Shown: positions 7,165 through 15,952, counted from the first letter of the stretch. The stretch is DNA of 64,000 bases from Alkalibaculum sporogenes (GCF_009362815.1 NZ_WHNX01000002.1:155752-219751); one strand, 5' to 3'. The notes: generated by a model from the sequence alone, not told the origin. Made by a program: numbers and translations.

Positions 7165-8565
7165 ATGAGAAAGATGGGATTTAAAACTTTATACAGTATT
7201 GTGGTTTTACTGTTTATTTCTACAGCAATATCAGCTTGTAACTCCCGACCCATATCGGAGTCTTCCATTCATTTGAATGCATCTGTTTCGGAAGAGTTAG
7301 TCTTTGGTGCAGGATCATTCGGGTTTACATACAGTGTCAGCGAATACGGCCTCTTTTATCATAAAAACAACAAACTGCAATATTATGATTTAGAAGCGAA
7401 GGAGTCTTACGTGCTCTGCAGCAAAGCTAACTGCAGTCATTCAGATGCAAGTTGCGGTGCGTGGTACAAAAACATGGATGATGCAACAGGTCTTGCCATG
7501 TACGGTGAGAATGTATATGTTATAAAATTAAATCCCGATAGCAACACCTATGATCTCCTTAGCATGGATCCTACAGGGAGTAATCAGAAAGTAATTTACT
7601 CCTTAGATGTTGGAGAATATAAGCCTGGGTCATGGGTTGCAAATGATATTGGAGATGTTTATTATGCAGGTGGAATGGCCTGGTTTTCAGCGCAGTACCA
7701 ATATATAGGAGAAGTAACTGAAGAAAGCAATGAATTTGATTATTTTGAAAGTACCATTGCCCTTGGCGTCAACCTCCAAGATGTAACAACGATTATGCTC
7801 AATGAGTTGCCTGAGGACAAGGTCATGTATGAGTCTGAGGACAATGCAAGATATGAGTTTGAGTTGGTATCAAAGAATTATATAATGGTTAGCAAAAATT
7901 GGAATGGTATAGAACAATTGTCCCAGAAGGATTTCTATGAAGCTTATGAGCAAGGTGAATTTGAGGAGTTTGGCAATGCGACAGACCCACAGTATGAGTA
8001 TTTCATGTGGTATCAAGATCACAGAGAACCAATGTTTTCTTACCTTTTATATGACGTGAAGACCGGAGAGTGGAAAGAGTTTGATAGTGGGAAATATGAA
8101 CTCAATTTCGACGATGACGGTCATGTGGGAGGAGTTTATTCTAAATATATCTTTTCAGGTATATACGATGGTAAATTAATATATAAAATTCCAGACTACG
8201 AACAAGAAGATGTTTCTGTGTATCTTTTAGATGTAAAGACAAATGAAAGAGAGCAGATTTTAGATATAAAAAACGGAGGAACTCTCGGTACCGGTTATTC
8301 TGGTATATTTGATGATGAAAAAATATTATACTGTCTTTTTACGGAAAATGAGAAAGCAGATATTTTCTATTACAACATTAGGACAAAAGAACATGTTGAA
8401 TTATTCCAAGATGATAGAAGGATAACCTTTCGCATGATTGGTGAAACAGCAGACAAATATATTGGTATCATATACAGTCCTGTTTCTTATAACCCTACGG
8501 TTTATATGATTGACAAAGAAGACTATTACAATGGAGATTTAAAGGCAGCAGAAAAATTATTCTGA
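7165..8565 (+). CDS. Large predicted lipoprotein, beta-propeller-like, tandem copy 2
   Basis: A 466-residue paralogue of the preceding lipoprotein with the same start context (agaATATGAGAAAGATGGGATT), the same lipobox (Cys25) and the same cysteine cluster. The N-terminal half is almost identical to copy 1; differences concentrate in the signal region and in residues about 225-380, for example KYELNFDDDGHVGGVYSKY against KHKADYDEDGHVSGYHLPY. It is five residues shorter because of a small gap near residue 370. It is separated by 17 bp from the ABC ATPase gene and is probably co-transcribed with it. Divergent stretches beside identical ones suggest repeated recombination between the copies. Confidence 0.8.
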   Translation: MRKMGFKTLYSIVVLLFISTAISACNSRPISESSIHLNASVSEELVFGAGSFGFTYSVSEYGLFYHKNNKLQYYDLEAKESYVLCSKANCSHSDASCGAWYKNMDDATGLAMYGENVYVIKLNPDSNTYDLLSMDPTGSNQKVIYSLDVGEYKPGSWVANDIGDVYYAGGMAWFSAQYQYIGEVTEESNEFDYFESTIALGVNLQDVTTIMLNELPEDKVMYESEDNARYEFELVSKNYIMVSKNWNGIEQLSQKDFYEAYEQGEFEEFGNATDPQYEYFMWYQDHREPMFSYLLYDVKTGEWKEFDSGKYELNFDDDGHVGGVYSKYIFSGIYDGKLIYKIPDYEQEDVSVYLLDVKTNEREQILDIKNGGTLGTGYSGIFDDEKILYCLFTENEKADIFYYNIRTKEHVELFQDDRRITFRMIGETADKYIGIIYSPVSYNPTVYMIDKEDYYNGDLKAAEKLF

Positions 8566-8582
8566 TCAAAGGAGTATAAAGG

Positions 8583-9356
8583 ATGGAGCTCATTATAGAG
8601 AGTTTGCGAAAAAATTATGGACAGAAGGAAGCCTTGAAAGGGGTCAGCTTTGCTCTTCATCAAGGAGTTTATGGTCTTCTGGGACCCAATGGTTCAGGTA
8701 AAAGCACCTTGATGAACATCCTGACCGGAAACTTGCAAGGGACTTCTGGCAAGGTGTTGTGGAACGACCAAAACATCGTGCAGATGGGAAAAGACTATCG
8801 TAAGATTTTGGGATATGTACCCCAGCAACAGGCGTTATATCCCGATTTTACAGGGGTAAGGTTTTTATCCTATATAGCAGCACTTCAAGGATTGACATCA
8901 AGAGAGGCGAAAGAGAGAATTCACTATGCATTAGATGTGGTAGAGTTATCTGATGTATCAGGAAAGAAGATTCGAACCTATTCCGGAGGAATGAAACAAC
9001 GATTGCTGATAGCTCAAGCAATATTAGCAGATCCCAAACTACTCATTATGGATGAGCCTACAGCCGGTCTAGATCCCAAGCAGCGTGCCTTAATGCGAAA
9101 TCTGATTGTGGAGATTGCTTCCGACAAAATTGTGTTGATTGCTACACATGTAGTCTCTGATGTTGAATGGATTTCTAAGGAAATATTATTGTTAAAAGAA
9201 GGCGAGCTTATTCGTAAAGGCAGCAGAGATTGCCTAGTTGAGGAAGTAAAAGAAAACATGGATTCGGTCATGAAGAAAGACGCAAAAGAACTTGGGCTGG
9301 AAGATGTCTATCTATATTATTTTGGGGAGCAGTATGATGAAACTGATTTACTATGA
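8583..9356 (+). CDS. ABC transporter ATP-binding subunit (ABC-2 type)
   Basis: A 257-residue nucleotide-binding subunit. Walker A is GPNGSGKST (34-42), the Q loop lies in YVPQQQALYPDF, the signature is YSGGMKQR (133-140), and Walker B is LLIMDEPTAG ending D157-E158; the switch histidine is in IATHVVSD. A single ATPase domain of this kind pairs with a separate membrane subunit, here the gene that overlaps its 3' end by 23 bp. The context (Agr module, two lipoproteins) suggests export or a self-protection role, as for many bacteriocin or peptide ABC-2 exporters, but the substrate is not evident. Confidence 0.92.
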   Translation: MELIIESLRKNYGQKEALKGVSFALHQGVYGLLGPNGSGKSTLMNILTGNLQGTSGKVLWNDQNIVQMGKDYRKILGYVPQQQALYPDFTGVRFLSYIAALQGLTSREAKERIHYALDVVELSDVSGKKIRTYSGGMKQRLLIAQAILADPKLLIMDEPTAGLDPKQRALMRNLIVEIASDKIVLIATHVVSDVEWISKEILLLKEGELIRKGSRDCLVEEVKENMDSVMKKDAKELGLEDVYLYYFGEQYDETDLL

Positions 9357-11463
9357 AGCCTGTAAGATATTCCATAGAAAAATTGCCTGGGTGGTGATTA
9401 TCGGCTTGATTCTTGCAAACGGCCTAATTATCCATTACCAGATTAATAGCGTAAATGAAGAGGGATATTCTATAAAAGATATTGCTCTCGTTTATGAAGA
9501 ATTAGAGGGGAAAAATACTCAGGAGCAGAAAACATGGCTAGAAATCGAAACGGAGCGATATTTTCAGGGAATACAGGATGGAGATGAAACCTATTCTTAT
9601 GGAATGGATCGTGTTTTTGGTCTGATTTATGAACAAATAGAAGCAGTTTCTACTTATGATCAATATCTTGCGGACATCGATGAGCAGGCGGAACGGATGA
9701 TGAAGTCATCTCTTTTTGCAACGCCTGATACCTTCTCCTATAGGAGCTTACGATTGACTCCCCAAGCATATGCACATCTGAAAGGGATAGAGGTGACTGT
9801 AGAATTTTCCAATGGAGCACTCCTCGTAACAGACAATAGATTAACTGACGCCTTCCTCCTCTTGAGTTTGGTGATACTTGCCATGCACCTGCTGATTTCA
9901 GAAAGAGAAGAAGGTACACTGCCTCTAATCAAGGCGACAAAAAGGGGATGTGCAAGTACTATGTTGGCCAAGGCGGTAATTTTGATGTTATTTACCGCTT
10001 CTTTCACATTGATATTTTACGGAACCAATCTGATTATAGCTGCAAATGAAGTAGGTTTGGGGGACTTAGACCGAAACATTCAATCCCTTGAGGGTTATCT
10101 TTCCAGTCCCTTCAAGATTACAGTAAACCAATATATAGGATGGTTTTTTGCTGCTAAATTCCTCGGTGTATTTGCCGTACTTTGTATGTTCTTTTTGATT
10201 TGCATTATATGCAGAAACAATACATATTCCTGCCTTGGGGGCATCATTCTCTTTGGGGTGGAAGCTTTATTATCGATGAATATTGATATCCATTCGTGGC
10301 TTAGTCCTTTGAGCCGGTTTAATCTAGTGGCGTTGTTGGATACAGGTACTTATTTTTCTAACTATATAAATATCAACCTATTCGGTTATCCGGTAAACAT
10401 AGTTACTTCAGGAATATTAACAGCCATTGCTGCGATGATTATTGGCATTGTAGTGGGAATAGATAGATTTGTCAAAGAGACCTCTTCTGATGTGAGGCGA
10501 AATTGGATAAGAGAAAAACTTGAAGGAAGAACCATACTGTTTAGAGGGAACCATTTTAATCTATTGCGTCATGAGACATACAAGCTCTTGATTATGAATA
10601 AAGGTCTTTTGATTTTACTAGTATTTATGGCGATACAATTCTTGTATTTCGACAATATGATGAACTTTATCGATCAAGAAGAATTCTATTACCAAAAGTA
10701 TTCAACGTTTCTTGAAGGAAATCTGACAGAAGAAAAAAGTATATTTTTGCTTCAAGAACAGGAAAGATTCGAAACAGTAGAGAAAGAGCAGGAGCTCTTA
10801 TCTACAATGTACGAGAATGGTGAAATCGACGAAAATTATCTGACTTACCGTCTTTCAGCTCTTGAAATCAATGGATTTGAAGAACGTGCTTTTGAAAGAG
10901 CGCAAAATCAATATTTTCAATTGAGCACTTTGCAGCAGAAGAATATCCCTGTGGCTTATGTTTACCAAACGGGATGGAATCAATTATTCGACCAGGAAGG
11001 AAACAGGCTCGATTTTATAGATTATGGAAAAACATTTTTCGTATTGATTTTATGTCTTTCCTCCTACGGAGCAATAGAAAAAATGACGGATATGAATAAA
11101 ATCATAGCCGTTTCTAGCAAAGGAAGAAAAGGGGTAACAAGAAGGAAGGTATTCATATGCATTTGTTTTGCCATAGTCTCCACCGTCACTTCCTTCTTAC
11201 CGAGGATTGTCTCGGTATTTCAAATCTATGGTGTACACGGATTAAGCGCTCCCGCTAAAAGCATTATGGAAATAGCATGGGCGCCCAATGGACTTTCTAT
11301 TCTAAACTTTTTTATTTTGTATCAAACCATGCGTTTGATTATAGTAGGGCTGTCCAGTGTGTTTATCTTTGTCATATCTCATAAAACCGGGAATACGATA
11401 ACAACAATGTTGATTTCGGCGGCAGTATTATTACTGCCTGTTGTTACAATGCTGTTAATATAA
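9334..11463 (+). CDS. ABC-2-type transporter membrane subunit
   Basis: A 709-residue permease from the chosen start MMKLIYYEACKIFHRKIAW. Two similar halves are visible: each begins with a short K/R-rich segment (LIYYEACKIFHRK; LLRHETYKLLIMNK), one hydrophobic helix and a long extracytoplasmic stretch, followed by clusters of helices (about residues 180-350 and 560-700). This looks like two ABC-2 permease units fused. The start at 9334 is preferred to an in-frame ATG at 9292 because GGGGAGCAG lies just before it. The gene overlaps the ATPase by 23 bp, so the two are translationally coupled. The substrate is unknown. Confidence 0.88.
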   Translation: MMKLIYYEACKIFHRKIAWVVIIGLILANGLIIHYQINSVNEEGYSIKDIALVYEELEGKNTQEQKTWLEIETERYFQGIQDGDETYSYGMDRVFGLIYEQIEAVSTYDQYLADIDEQAERMMKSSLFATPDTFSYRSLRLTPQAYAHLKGIEVTVEFSNGALLVTDNRLTDAFLLLSLVILAMHLLISEREEGTLPLIKATKRGCASTMLAKAVILMLFTASFTLIFYGTNLIIAANEVGLGDLDRNIQSLEGYLSSPFKITVNQYIGWFFAAKFLGVFAVLCMFFLICIICRNNTYSCLGGIILFGVEALLSMNIDIHSWLSPLSRFNLVALLDTGTYFSNYININLFGYPVNIVTSGILTAIAAMIIGIVVGIDRFVKETSSDVRRNWIREKLEGRTILFRGNHFNLLRHETYKLLIMNKGLLILLVFMAIQFLYFDNMMNFIDQEEFYYQKYSTFLEGNLTEEKSIFLLQEQERFETVEKEQELLSTMYENGEIDENYLTYRLSALEINGFEERAFERAQNQYFQLSTLQQKNIPVAYVYQTGWNQLFDQEGNRLDFIDYGKTFFVLILCLSSYGAIEKMTDMNKIIAVSSKGRKGVTRRKVFICICFAIVSTVTSFLPRIVSVFQIYGVHGLSAPAKSIMEIAWAPNGLSILNFFILYQTMRLIIVGLSSVFIFVISHKTGNTITTMLISAAVLLLPVVTMLLI

Positions 11464-11929
11464 AAGAAAACTACAATATACTATTATAATAGGTGAATCA
11501 AAGATAGTAATATCCCTGTTATACATATGTTTCAATCAAAATATCTTGGGTATATATGTAATAACAAGGAAATGGTTATTTGAAAAGGAAGCAATATTCC
11601 TTAGTTAATCTGATTGATGGGATACTAATTGATAAAAGATGAAACCTGACGATTGTCCGTATAGGAATCGGAGGAAGACAAACTAGAATTAAAAAACTAG
11701 ATTTGGAAGTAAGCGAAACGATTGATTAAGGATCTATCAAATAGAAAGATAAAAAATATTGTTAGCCTCAAAAAACCATACCTTTTATAATAAATGACAA
11801 AGGATGATGACATGACAAGTAAATACAGTACGTAAAGAACAAATTCTCATGAAATTATGATGAATTTGTTCTTTATTTTTTTGAGAAAAATTTGTTATCC
11901 TGATCGATAATATTTGCACGGTCCAGAAA
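11464..11929. other. Non-coding region after the ABC transporter genes
   Basis: About 370 bp with no open frame of note lie between the permease stop and a strong terminator. No mobile-element ends are visible. The region may be the 3' untranslated tail of the transporter transcript or the worn junction of the duplication that brackets the island. Confidence 0.4.
11834..11882 (+). terminator. Strong rho-independent terminator closing the Agr-linked unit
   Basis: A perfect 13-bp stem, AAAGAACAAATTC / GAATTTGTTCTTT, followed by TATTTTTTT. It lies 370 bp after the permease stop, with no other gene between. Confidence 0.85.
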
Positions 11930-12262
11930 TTATACCTATTTATTACGAATTAAATGAATAAGTAAATACCCAGATAGTAAGAAAAAAAGTTTATAGTTAT
12001 TACTTTATGATTAAGAAATATATACATGACAGAACATCCAGTACAAAATATGATTTCATATATTATGAAGGTGACCCAGCCTCTTGGGGAGTGAAAAATA
12101 TGTATCAAATAGATGGGGAGTATCGTGGATGGAAGGATATTATTATTCTGGTTTATGAAGACAGGGTAGTAGTTTTGGAATCGCATTTGAAACTTCCCTT
12201 ATACTAGGGTAATGTTGAAAAAAAAATTGAATAAGAATTTCAATAAAAAGAATCAGATTGAT
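11930..12262 (+). pseudogene. Degraded copy of the membrane protein encoded at 5-946
   Basis: The frame at 12007-12207 (66 codons) matches the C-terminal domain of the first gene in the window: YYEGDPASWGVKNMYQIDGEYR against FHEGDPVPWGAEKMYKIEGEYR, then IIILVYEDRVVVLES. Upstream, DNA homology continues to about 11930 (tatacctatttattacgaa) but in another frame, with stop codons. Downstream, an extra base shifts the frame so that it stops after PLY, while the homologous 3' end runs to about 12262. The N-terminal membrane part is absent. No ribosome site precedes the ATG. This is a remnant, not a small gene. Confidence 0.8.
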
Positions 12263-12337
12263 TCCTTCAACTATTAGGTAAATAGTTATAATTAAATTAG
12301 GTGAATATAATAGGGAAGTGGGACTTTTCTATTATAT

Positions 12338-13201
12338 TCACAACAAAGGCTCTAAGTGCACTACTAATTGAACATTCTTTTCTAGATGAACTTTTAATCT
12401 TTCTTCGATTGAATGAACCATATCATGGGATTGTTTTATACTCATGTTGGGATCAGTTAAGATATGCATGTCAATGAAAACCTCATCTATTCTTCCTCGA
12501 CTTCGAATTTTGTGGACACCTTCTACTTGAGAATATTGATGTAGAATGTTTTTTATTACATCTTCATCAACTGCACGTTTATCTACCAATACATCACAGT
12601 TATCTATAAATATCTCATAGGCTGCATGTAATATAATAACTGATATAGCTAGTGATACTATTACATCAATTATGGGAGGAAAACCTAGCTTAATAAAGAT
12701 CATGGTGAGTAAAACACCAATAGATACGTAGACATCACTCTTGGTGTGGATTGCATCAGATTTTAGGATTTCACTTTTTAGTTTTACACCTTTACGGTAC
12801 TCGTATTTTGTAATGAAAATATTAATGCCGATAGCAAGGATTAATAGTAGTAAATATTGAGTTGATATTTCTGGTGTAGCAGGGTTAATAAATCTATTTA
12901 ATGATTCAGAAGCTACTTTTATGGATATCCATAGCAACATTCCAGCAATAACTAAAGTTGATAGAGTTTCGAATTTTTTATGTCCATAAGGATGATTGTC
13001 ATCAACTGGTTTTGAGGCAAGCTTTATACCTATTAATCCTATAATATTTGAAAATCCGTCAGACATAGAATGGAAACCATCTGCTGTTAAACTAACGCTG
13101 TTAGTTATGCTTCCTAAAATTATTTTTAATATGGCTATAATAATATTTGCTATAAATATTATTATAAGGACTTTTGAGATACTTTTATATCTATTGTCCA
13201 A
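12338..13201 (-). CDS. Cation diffusion facilitator (CDF) family metal efflux transporter
   Basis: A 287-residue CDF protein, the family's normal length. Six membrane helices are followed by a cytoplasmic dimerisation domain (residues about 205-287, ending HLEPLL). The two transport-site motifs are HSMSD in the second helix (TADGFHSMSDG) and HTKSD in the fifth (SDAIHTKSDVY), the HD-HD arrangement common in Zn2+-exporting members; Fe2+, Mn2+ or Co2+ cannot be excluded. Translation starts at TTG, with AAGGTGG eight bases upstream. A 13-bp inverted repeat at 12301-12341 overlaps the stop codon but has no clear T run. The gene is the intact partner of the remnant at 1015-1380. Confidence 0.92.
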   Translation of the reverse strand: MDNRYKSISKVLIIIFIANIIIAILKIILGSITNSVSLTADGFHSMSDGFSNIIGLIGIKLASKPVDDNHPYGHKKFETLSTLVIAGMLLWISIKVASESLNRFINPATPEISTQYLLLLILAIGINIFITKYEYRKGVKLKSEILKSDAIHTKSDVYVSIGVLLTMIFIKLGFPPIIDVIVSLAISVIILHAAYEIFIDNCDVLVDKRAVDEDVIKNILHQYSQVEGVHKIRSRGRIDEVFIDMHILTDPNMSIKQSHDMVHSIEERLKVHLEKNVQLVVHLEPLL

Positions 13202-13600
13202 AATGACACCACCTTATTGAATTAGCTTTTAAGTAGTTGCGACTGCATCTATAAGTCAAGACTGATATTACATTATATGTATAACAGATATTTGTGATAC
13301 ATATTTATAAATTAATATTAATAAGTAATCTATGTAATTTACAGTAAAATATTAATCAATAATAAGTTTAGATTTAATGTTTGATATTAACTTAATTTCT
13401 TTATGTTTCAAGGTATTAATCCTTCTTAAAGTGCTACATTAATTGCTGAAATTACTTTGTTCTAATTTTATTTTGAGTAAGGTATTGTAAGGGATGTTTC
13501 ACTGTATAGTAATATAATATATAAAAAAGAAGGTATAATAGAGATAAATATAGTAGTATATAAGTAAAGAAATATGATTTTCAAAGAAAGGTGGCAAATA
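13202..13600. other. Divergent intergenic region between the CDF and lipoprotein genes
   Basis: An AT-rich region carrying two divergent, unidentified promoters. The part around 13380-13500 is homologous to 1395-1510 and marks the outer limit of the duplicated segment. I see no operator or RNA motif in it. Confidence 0.4.
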
Positions 13601-14188
13601 ATGAAATTGTTAAAAAAAATAATAGTAGTGGTACTATTCCTTACGTTAGTTGTAGGACTATCTGGATGTACAAACCAATCACCATCAGATTCTGTAGAAT
13701 TGTATCTAGAACAAGTGATAAAAGGGGATAGCGGAGAACTAACAAAATTATTACCAGAATCATTTAATCAAGATGAATTTGAAATTGAAGACCTAAATTC
13801 ATATGAATCTACTCAAAAATTTATGGATATACTGAAAGAAGTAACCTATACAATAAATTCTGAGTCAATTGAAGGTAATTCAGCCAAGGTAAATGTAACG
13901 ATCAATGGACCTGATATGCTAGTAGTGATAGGTGAAGTATTTCAGAAAATAATGTCAAGTAGCATATCTCAAGCTATAGAAGGTATAGAGTATACAGAAG
14001 AAGAAATGACTAAGTTATATGATGGTTTAATATTTGAAAGTCTAGAAAATGTGAAGTATACAGAGAGAACAGGAGATATAACATTATTGCAAATAGATAA
14101 CAAGTGGGAAGTAGAGGAAGATATTACATTGATTAATTTATTAACAAATATAGATGAATCCATATTTGACATTGATGAATTAAAGTAA
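13601..14188 (+). CDS. Small predicted lipoprotein, unknown function
   Basis: A 195-residue protein. The signal peptide MKLLKKIIVVVLFLTLVVG is followed by LSGC with Cys23 lipidated. The mature protein starts with a helix-rich stretch (SPSDSVELYLEQVIKGDSGEL) and then alternates strands and helices (AKVNVTINGPDM), a layout resembling the NTF2-like DUF4878-type lipoproteins; this is a weak resemblance only. The start at 13601 is preferred to an ATG 27 bp upstream because AAAGGTGG sits ahead of it and the upstream version spoils the signal peptide. It is a single gene, bounded downstream by a bidirectional terminator. Confidence 0.75.
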   Translation: MKLLKKIIVVVLFLTLVVGLSGCTNQSPSDSVELYLEQVIKGDSGELTKLLPESFNQDEFEIEDLNSYESTQKFMDILKEVTYTINSESIEGNSAKVNVTINGPDMLVVIGEVFQKIMSSSISQAIEGIEYTEEEMTKLYDGLIFESLENVKYTERTGDITLLQIDNKWEVEEDITLINLLTNIDESIFDIDELK

Positions 14189-14298
14189 ATTAAGTTTTAT
14201 ATAAAAATGACAATTTCTTTTTAATATTAATTTATTTATAAGGAAGTATTGTAAAAATTAAATTTGCTAAATATTAAAGTGAGTAGGGGAGACTAGAG

Positions 14299-14352
14299 AA
14301 AAAATAATTAATGGTTGGATATAAAATTATTCCAACCATTAATTATTTTTTT
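14299..14352. terminator. Bidirectional terminator between convergent genes
   Basis: A long inverted repeat, AAAAAATAATTAATGGTTGGA / TCCAACCATTAATTATTTTTTT, flanked by A and T runs. It can end both the lipoprotein transcript and the corrinoid-protein transcript. Confidence 0.85.
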
Positions 14353-14363
14353 TATATGGTTGT

Positions 14364-14996
14364 TTAAGCTGTTACTAATTCTTTAGATTTTACAGCAGCA
14401 CTACCTGCATCAGGAGCATAACCATCTGCGCCAATTTCAGCTGCATATTCAGGAGTTACAGGTGCACCACCAACGATAACTTTAAATCCAGTTAATCCAC
14501 TAGCTTTAATAGTTTCTACTGCTTCTTTAAGTGCTGGCATTGTTGTTGTAAGAAGACCAGAGCATGCAACTAAAGTTACATTGTCATTTGCTTTTATTGC
14601 ATCAACAAATCCATTCGCTGGTACGTCAACTCCAAGGTCAACCATGTTAAATCCTGCACTTTCAATCATCATTGATACAAGATTTTTGCCTATATCATGT
14701 AAGTCTCCTGCAACTGTGCCTATAACGCATGTACCTAATGAAGACGCGCCATCACTAGCCATAAGAGGCTTAAGAACTTCAACACCTTTTGACATCGCTT
14801 TTGCTGCTATAAGCATTTCTGGTACGAAAATTTCACCCGTTGAGAATTTGTCTCCTACGACACCCATTGAGTCGACCATAGCTTGTAGTATATCTTCTGC
14901 AGCATTTCCTTGATCTAATGCTTCCTGTACCAAACCTGGAACTAGTTTAGTTTTACCTGCTTCTACCTTAGCTTTTACTTCTGCAATCTTTGACAT
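14364..14996 (-). CDS. Corrinoid (cobalamin-binding) methyltransferase carrier protein
   Basis: A 210-residue corrinoid protein of the MtaC/MttC/MtmC type. Residues 1-88 form the helical cap domain (PGLVQEALDQGNAAEDILQ); residues about 89-210 form the Rossmann-like B12-binding domain with the base-off motif GDLHDIG (D98-x-H100-x2-G103), His100 being the cobalt ligand, and the later S/GG signatures (VACSGLLTTTMP; VIVGGAPVTPEYA). Such proteins carry a methyl group between a substrate-specific methyltransferase and a second methyltransferase using tetrahydrofolate or another acceptor. No methyltransferase, reactivase or transporter gene is adjacent, so it is an orphan here and its substrate is unknown. 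Confidence 0.92.
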   Translation of the reverse strand: MSKIAEVKAKVEAGKTKLVPGLVQEALDQGNAAEDILQAMVDSMGVVGDKFSTGEIFVPEMLIAAKAMSKGVEVLKPLMASDGASSLGTCVIGTVAGDLHDIGKNLVSMMIESAGFNMVDLGVDVPANGFVDAIKANDNVTLVACSGLLTTTMPALKEAVETIKASGLTGFKVIVGGAPVTPEYAAEIGADGYAPDAGSAAVKSKELVTA

Positions 14997-15476
14997 TTAT
15001 TACTTCCTCCTTTTATATATGTTAACTTTTAATTGGTGAGCAAATGTTTTTTAGACTATTTCATCCTATAGTCCCAATACCCAGTATTATTTATTAGCAA
15101 ATTTTATAGGGATAAAAAATAGACTTCACATATCTTGGGGCATATCTTTCCAAAAGAATTATTGATTTGTTGATCTTTTATCGCTAACATTAATACTACC
15201 TACTATTAAAACCGATAATAAGAGATGTATTTTTTACATAACATAATAGATTACTATTTACTTTGGGTATTGTAATCAGACCATCTTGGTTGATTTAATC
15301 GTACATTATTTTCATATTTATGTCAAACATTAATTGAAAAATATTTTATAATTACAAATTACAAAATACTGCTTATTTTAAGGTGGGAAAGTTCGATTAG
15401 CTTGCTAAGGTCCAAATTTTCCTACCTTACTTGAAATGCATCGAAGACACTTTCTTGTAAAATAAAGTGAAATTTT

Positions 15477-15510
15477 ATTCAGTAGGGGTTTTCTTCATCC
15501 CCTACTGAAT
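15477..15510. other. Perfect 12-bp hairpin, function unknown
   Basis: ATTCAGTAGGGG / CCCCTACTGAAT with a 10-base loop. No T run follows on the plus strand; on the minus strand it is followed by AAAATTTCAC. It may be part of an untranslated leader or a small RNA. Confidence 0.5.
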
Positions 15511-15613
15511 ATTAGTTGAACCAATCGGGCGTTTACAGGCACTTAACACCCACTTATCTTTTTTTCATTTTGAAATGTTGAAGTGGGGTCTTAGTGCCTG
15601 TTAATGCGGGATA
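15509..15613. repeat. Repeated intergenic hairpin element, copy A
   Basis: The ends (AACCAATCGGGC...TTTACAGGCACTTAA and TCTTAGTGCCTGTTAATG) are shared with the element at 48788-48893, while the middle differs. ACAGGCACTTA (15535) pairs with TTAGTGCCTGT (15591-15601), and an inner ACCCACTT pairs with AAGTGGGG. Conserved ends with a variable interior suggest a small dispersed palindromic element. Confidence 0.65.
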
Positions 15614-15753
15614 AATCTTATAATTATGCTAGCAATATGAAAATATATTCAAGACTCCGAGTAGTATAAATTTGCATAGTATTCTATAAAGATGAATGAT
15701 TAATAGATAAATGTAGATACTACTAATGATAATATTATCAAGGAGGTGTAAAT

Positions 15754-15930
15754 ATGCCACAAAATGCAAAACAATCTATCGATCAATGTATGTCAACACT
15801 ACGATCTACTACTGAAAATTTAGAACAAGCACTAAACTCTGCAGAAAAGCAAGAGAATAAAAAGAAAATTCAACAAGCTATAAGCTCAATAAGCTCTGCA
15901 CAGCAACAACTATCTGAATATCAAGATTAA
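15754..15930 (+). CDS. Small helical protein of 58 residues, unknown function
   Basis: A short frame with an excellent AAGGAGGTG site seven bases before the ATG and a terminator directly after the stop. The product MPQNAKQSIDQCMSTLRSTT... is rich in Q, S, A and E, has heptad-like spacing (ENLEQALNSAEKQEN), and should form one or two amphipathic helices or a coiled coil. It has no signal peptide and one cysteine (Cys12). I recognise no family. The strong translation signals make it a probable real gene, expressed on its own transcript. Confidence 0.7.
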   Translation: MPQNAKQSIDQCMSTLRSTTENLEQALNSAEKQENKKKIQQAISSISSAQQQLSEYQD

Positions 15931-15952
15931 TATCAAAATTAAATACAACATT

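Larger units (their letters stand above)
14997..15753. other. Long structured intergenic region without genes
   Basis: A stretch of 757 bp with no credible coding frame but several conspicuous structures. A stem at 15380-15390/15417-15428 encloses a TTAGC/GCTAA hairpin; a perfect 12-bp hairpin lies at 15477-15510; a repeated hairpin element follows at 15509-15613. I do not recognise a cobalamin or other known riboswitch upstream of the corrinoid gene. The first 380 bp hold nothing I can name. Confidence 0.5.

Noticed and set aside
9292..9333. Upstream start for the ABC permease
   Set aside because: It lies deep in the ATPase gene without a ribosome site, while ATG 9334 has GGGGAGCAG directly before it.
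12007..12207. A 66-codon frame that could be read as a small gene
   Set aside because: It is homologous to the C-terminal domain of the first gene, lacks a ribosome site, and is bounded by frameshifts within continuing DNA homology; it is a pseudogene fragment.
12301..12341. 13-bp inverted repeat at the end of the CDF gene as a terminator
   Set aside because: The stem is perfect, but no T run follows on either strand, so it is noted only in the CDF entry.
14997..15753. Cobalamin riboswitch upstream of the corrinoid protein gene
   Set aside because: I could not find the B12-box type conserved core on either strand; the hairpins present do not fit that fold.
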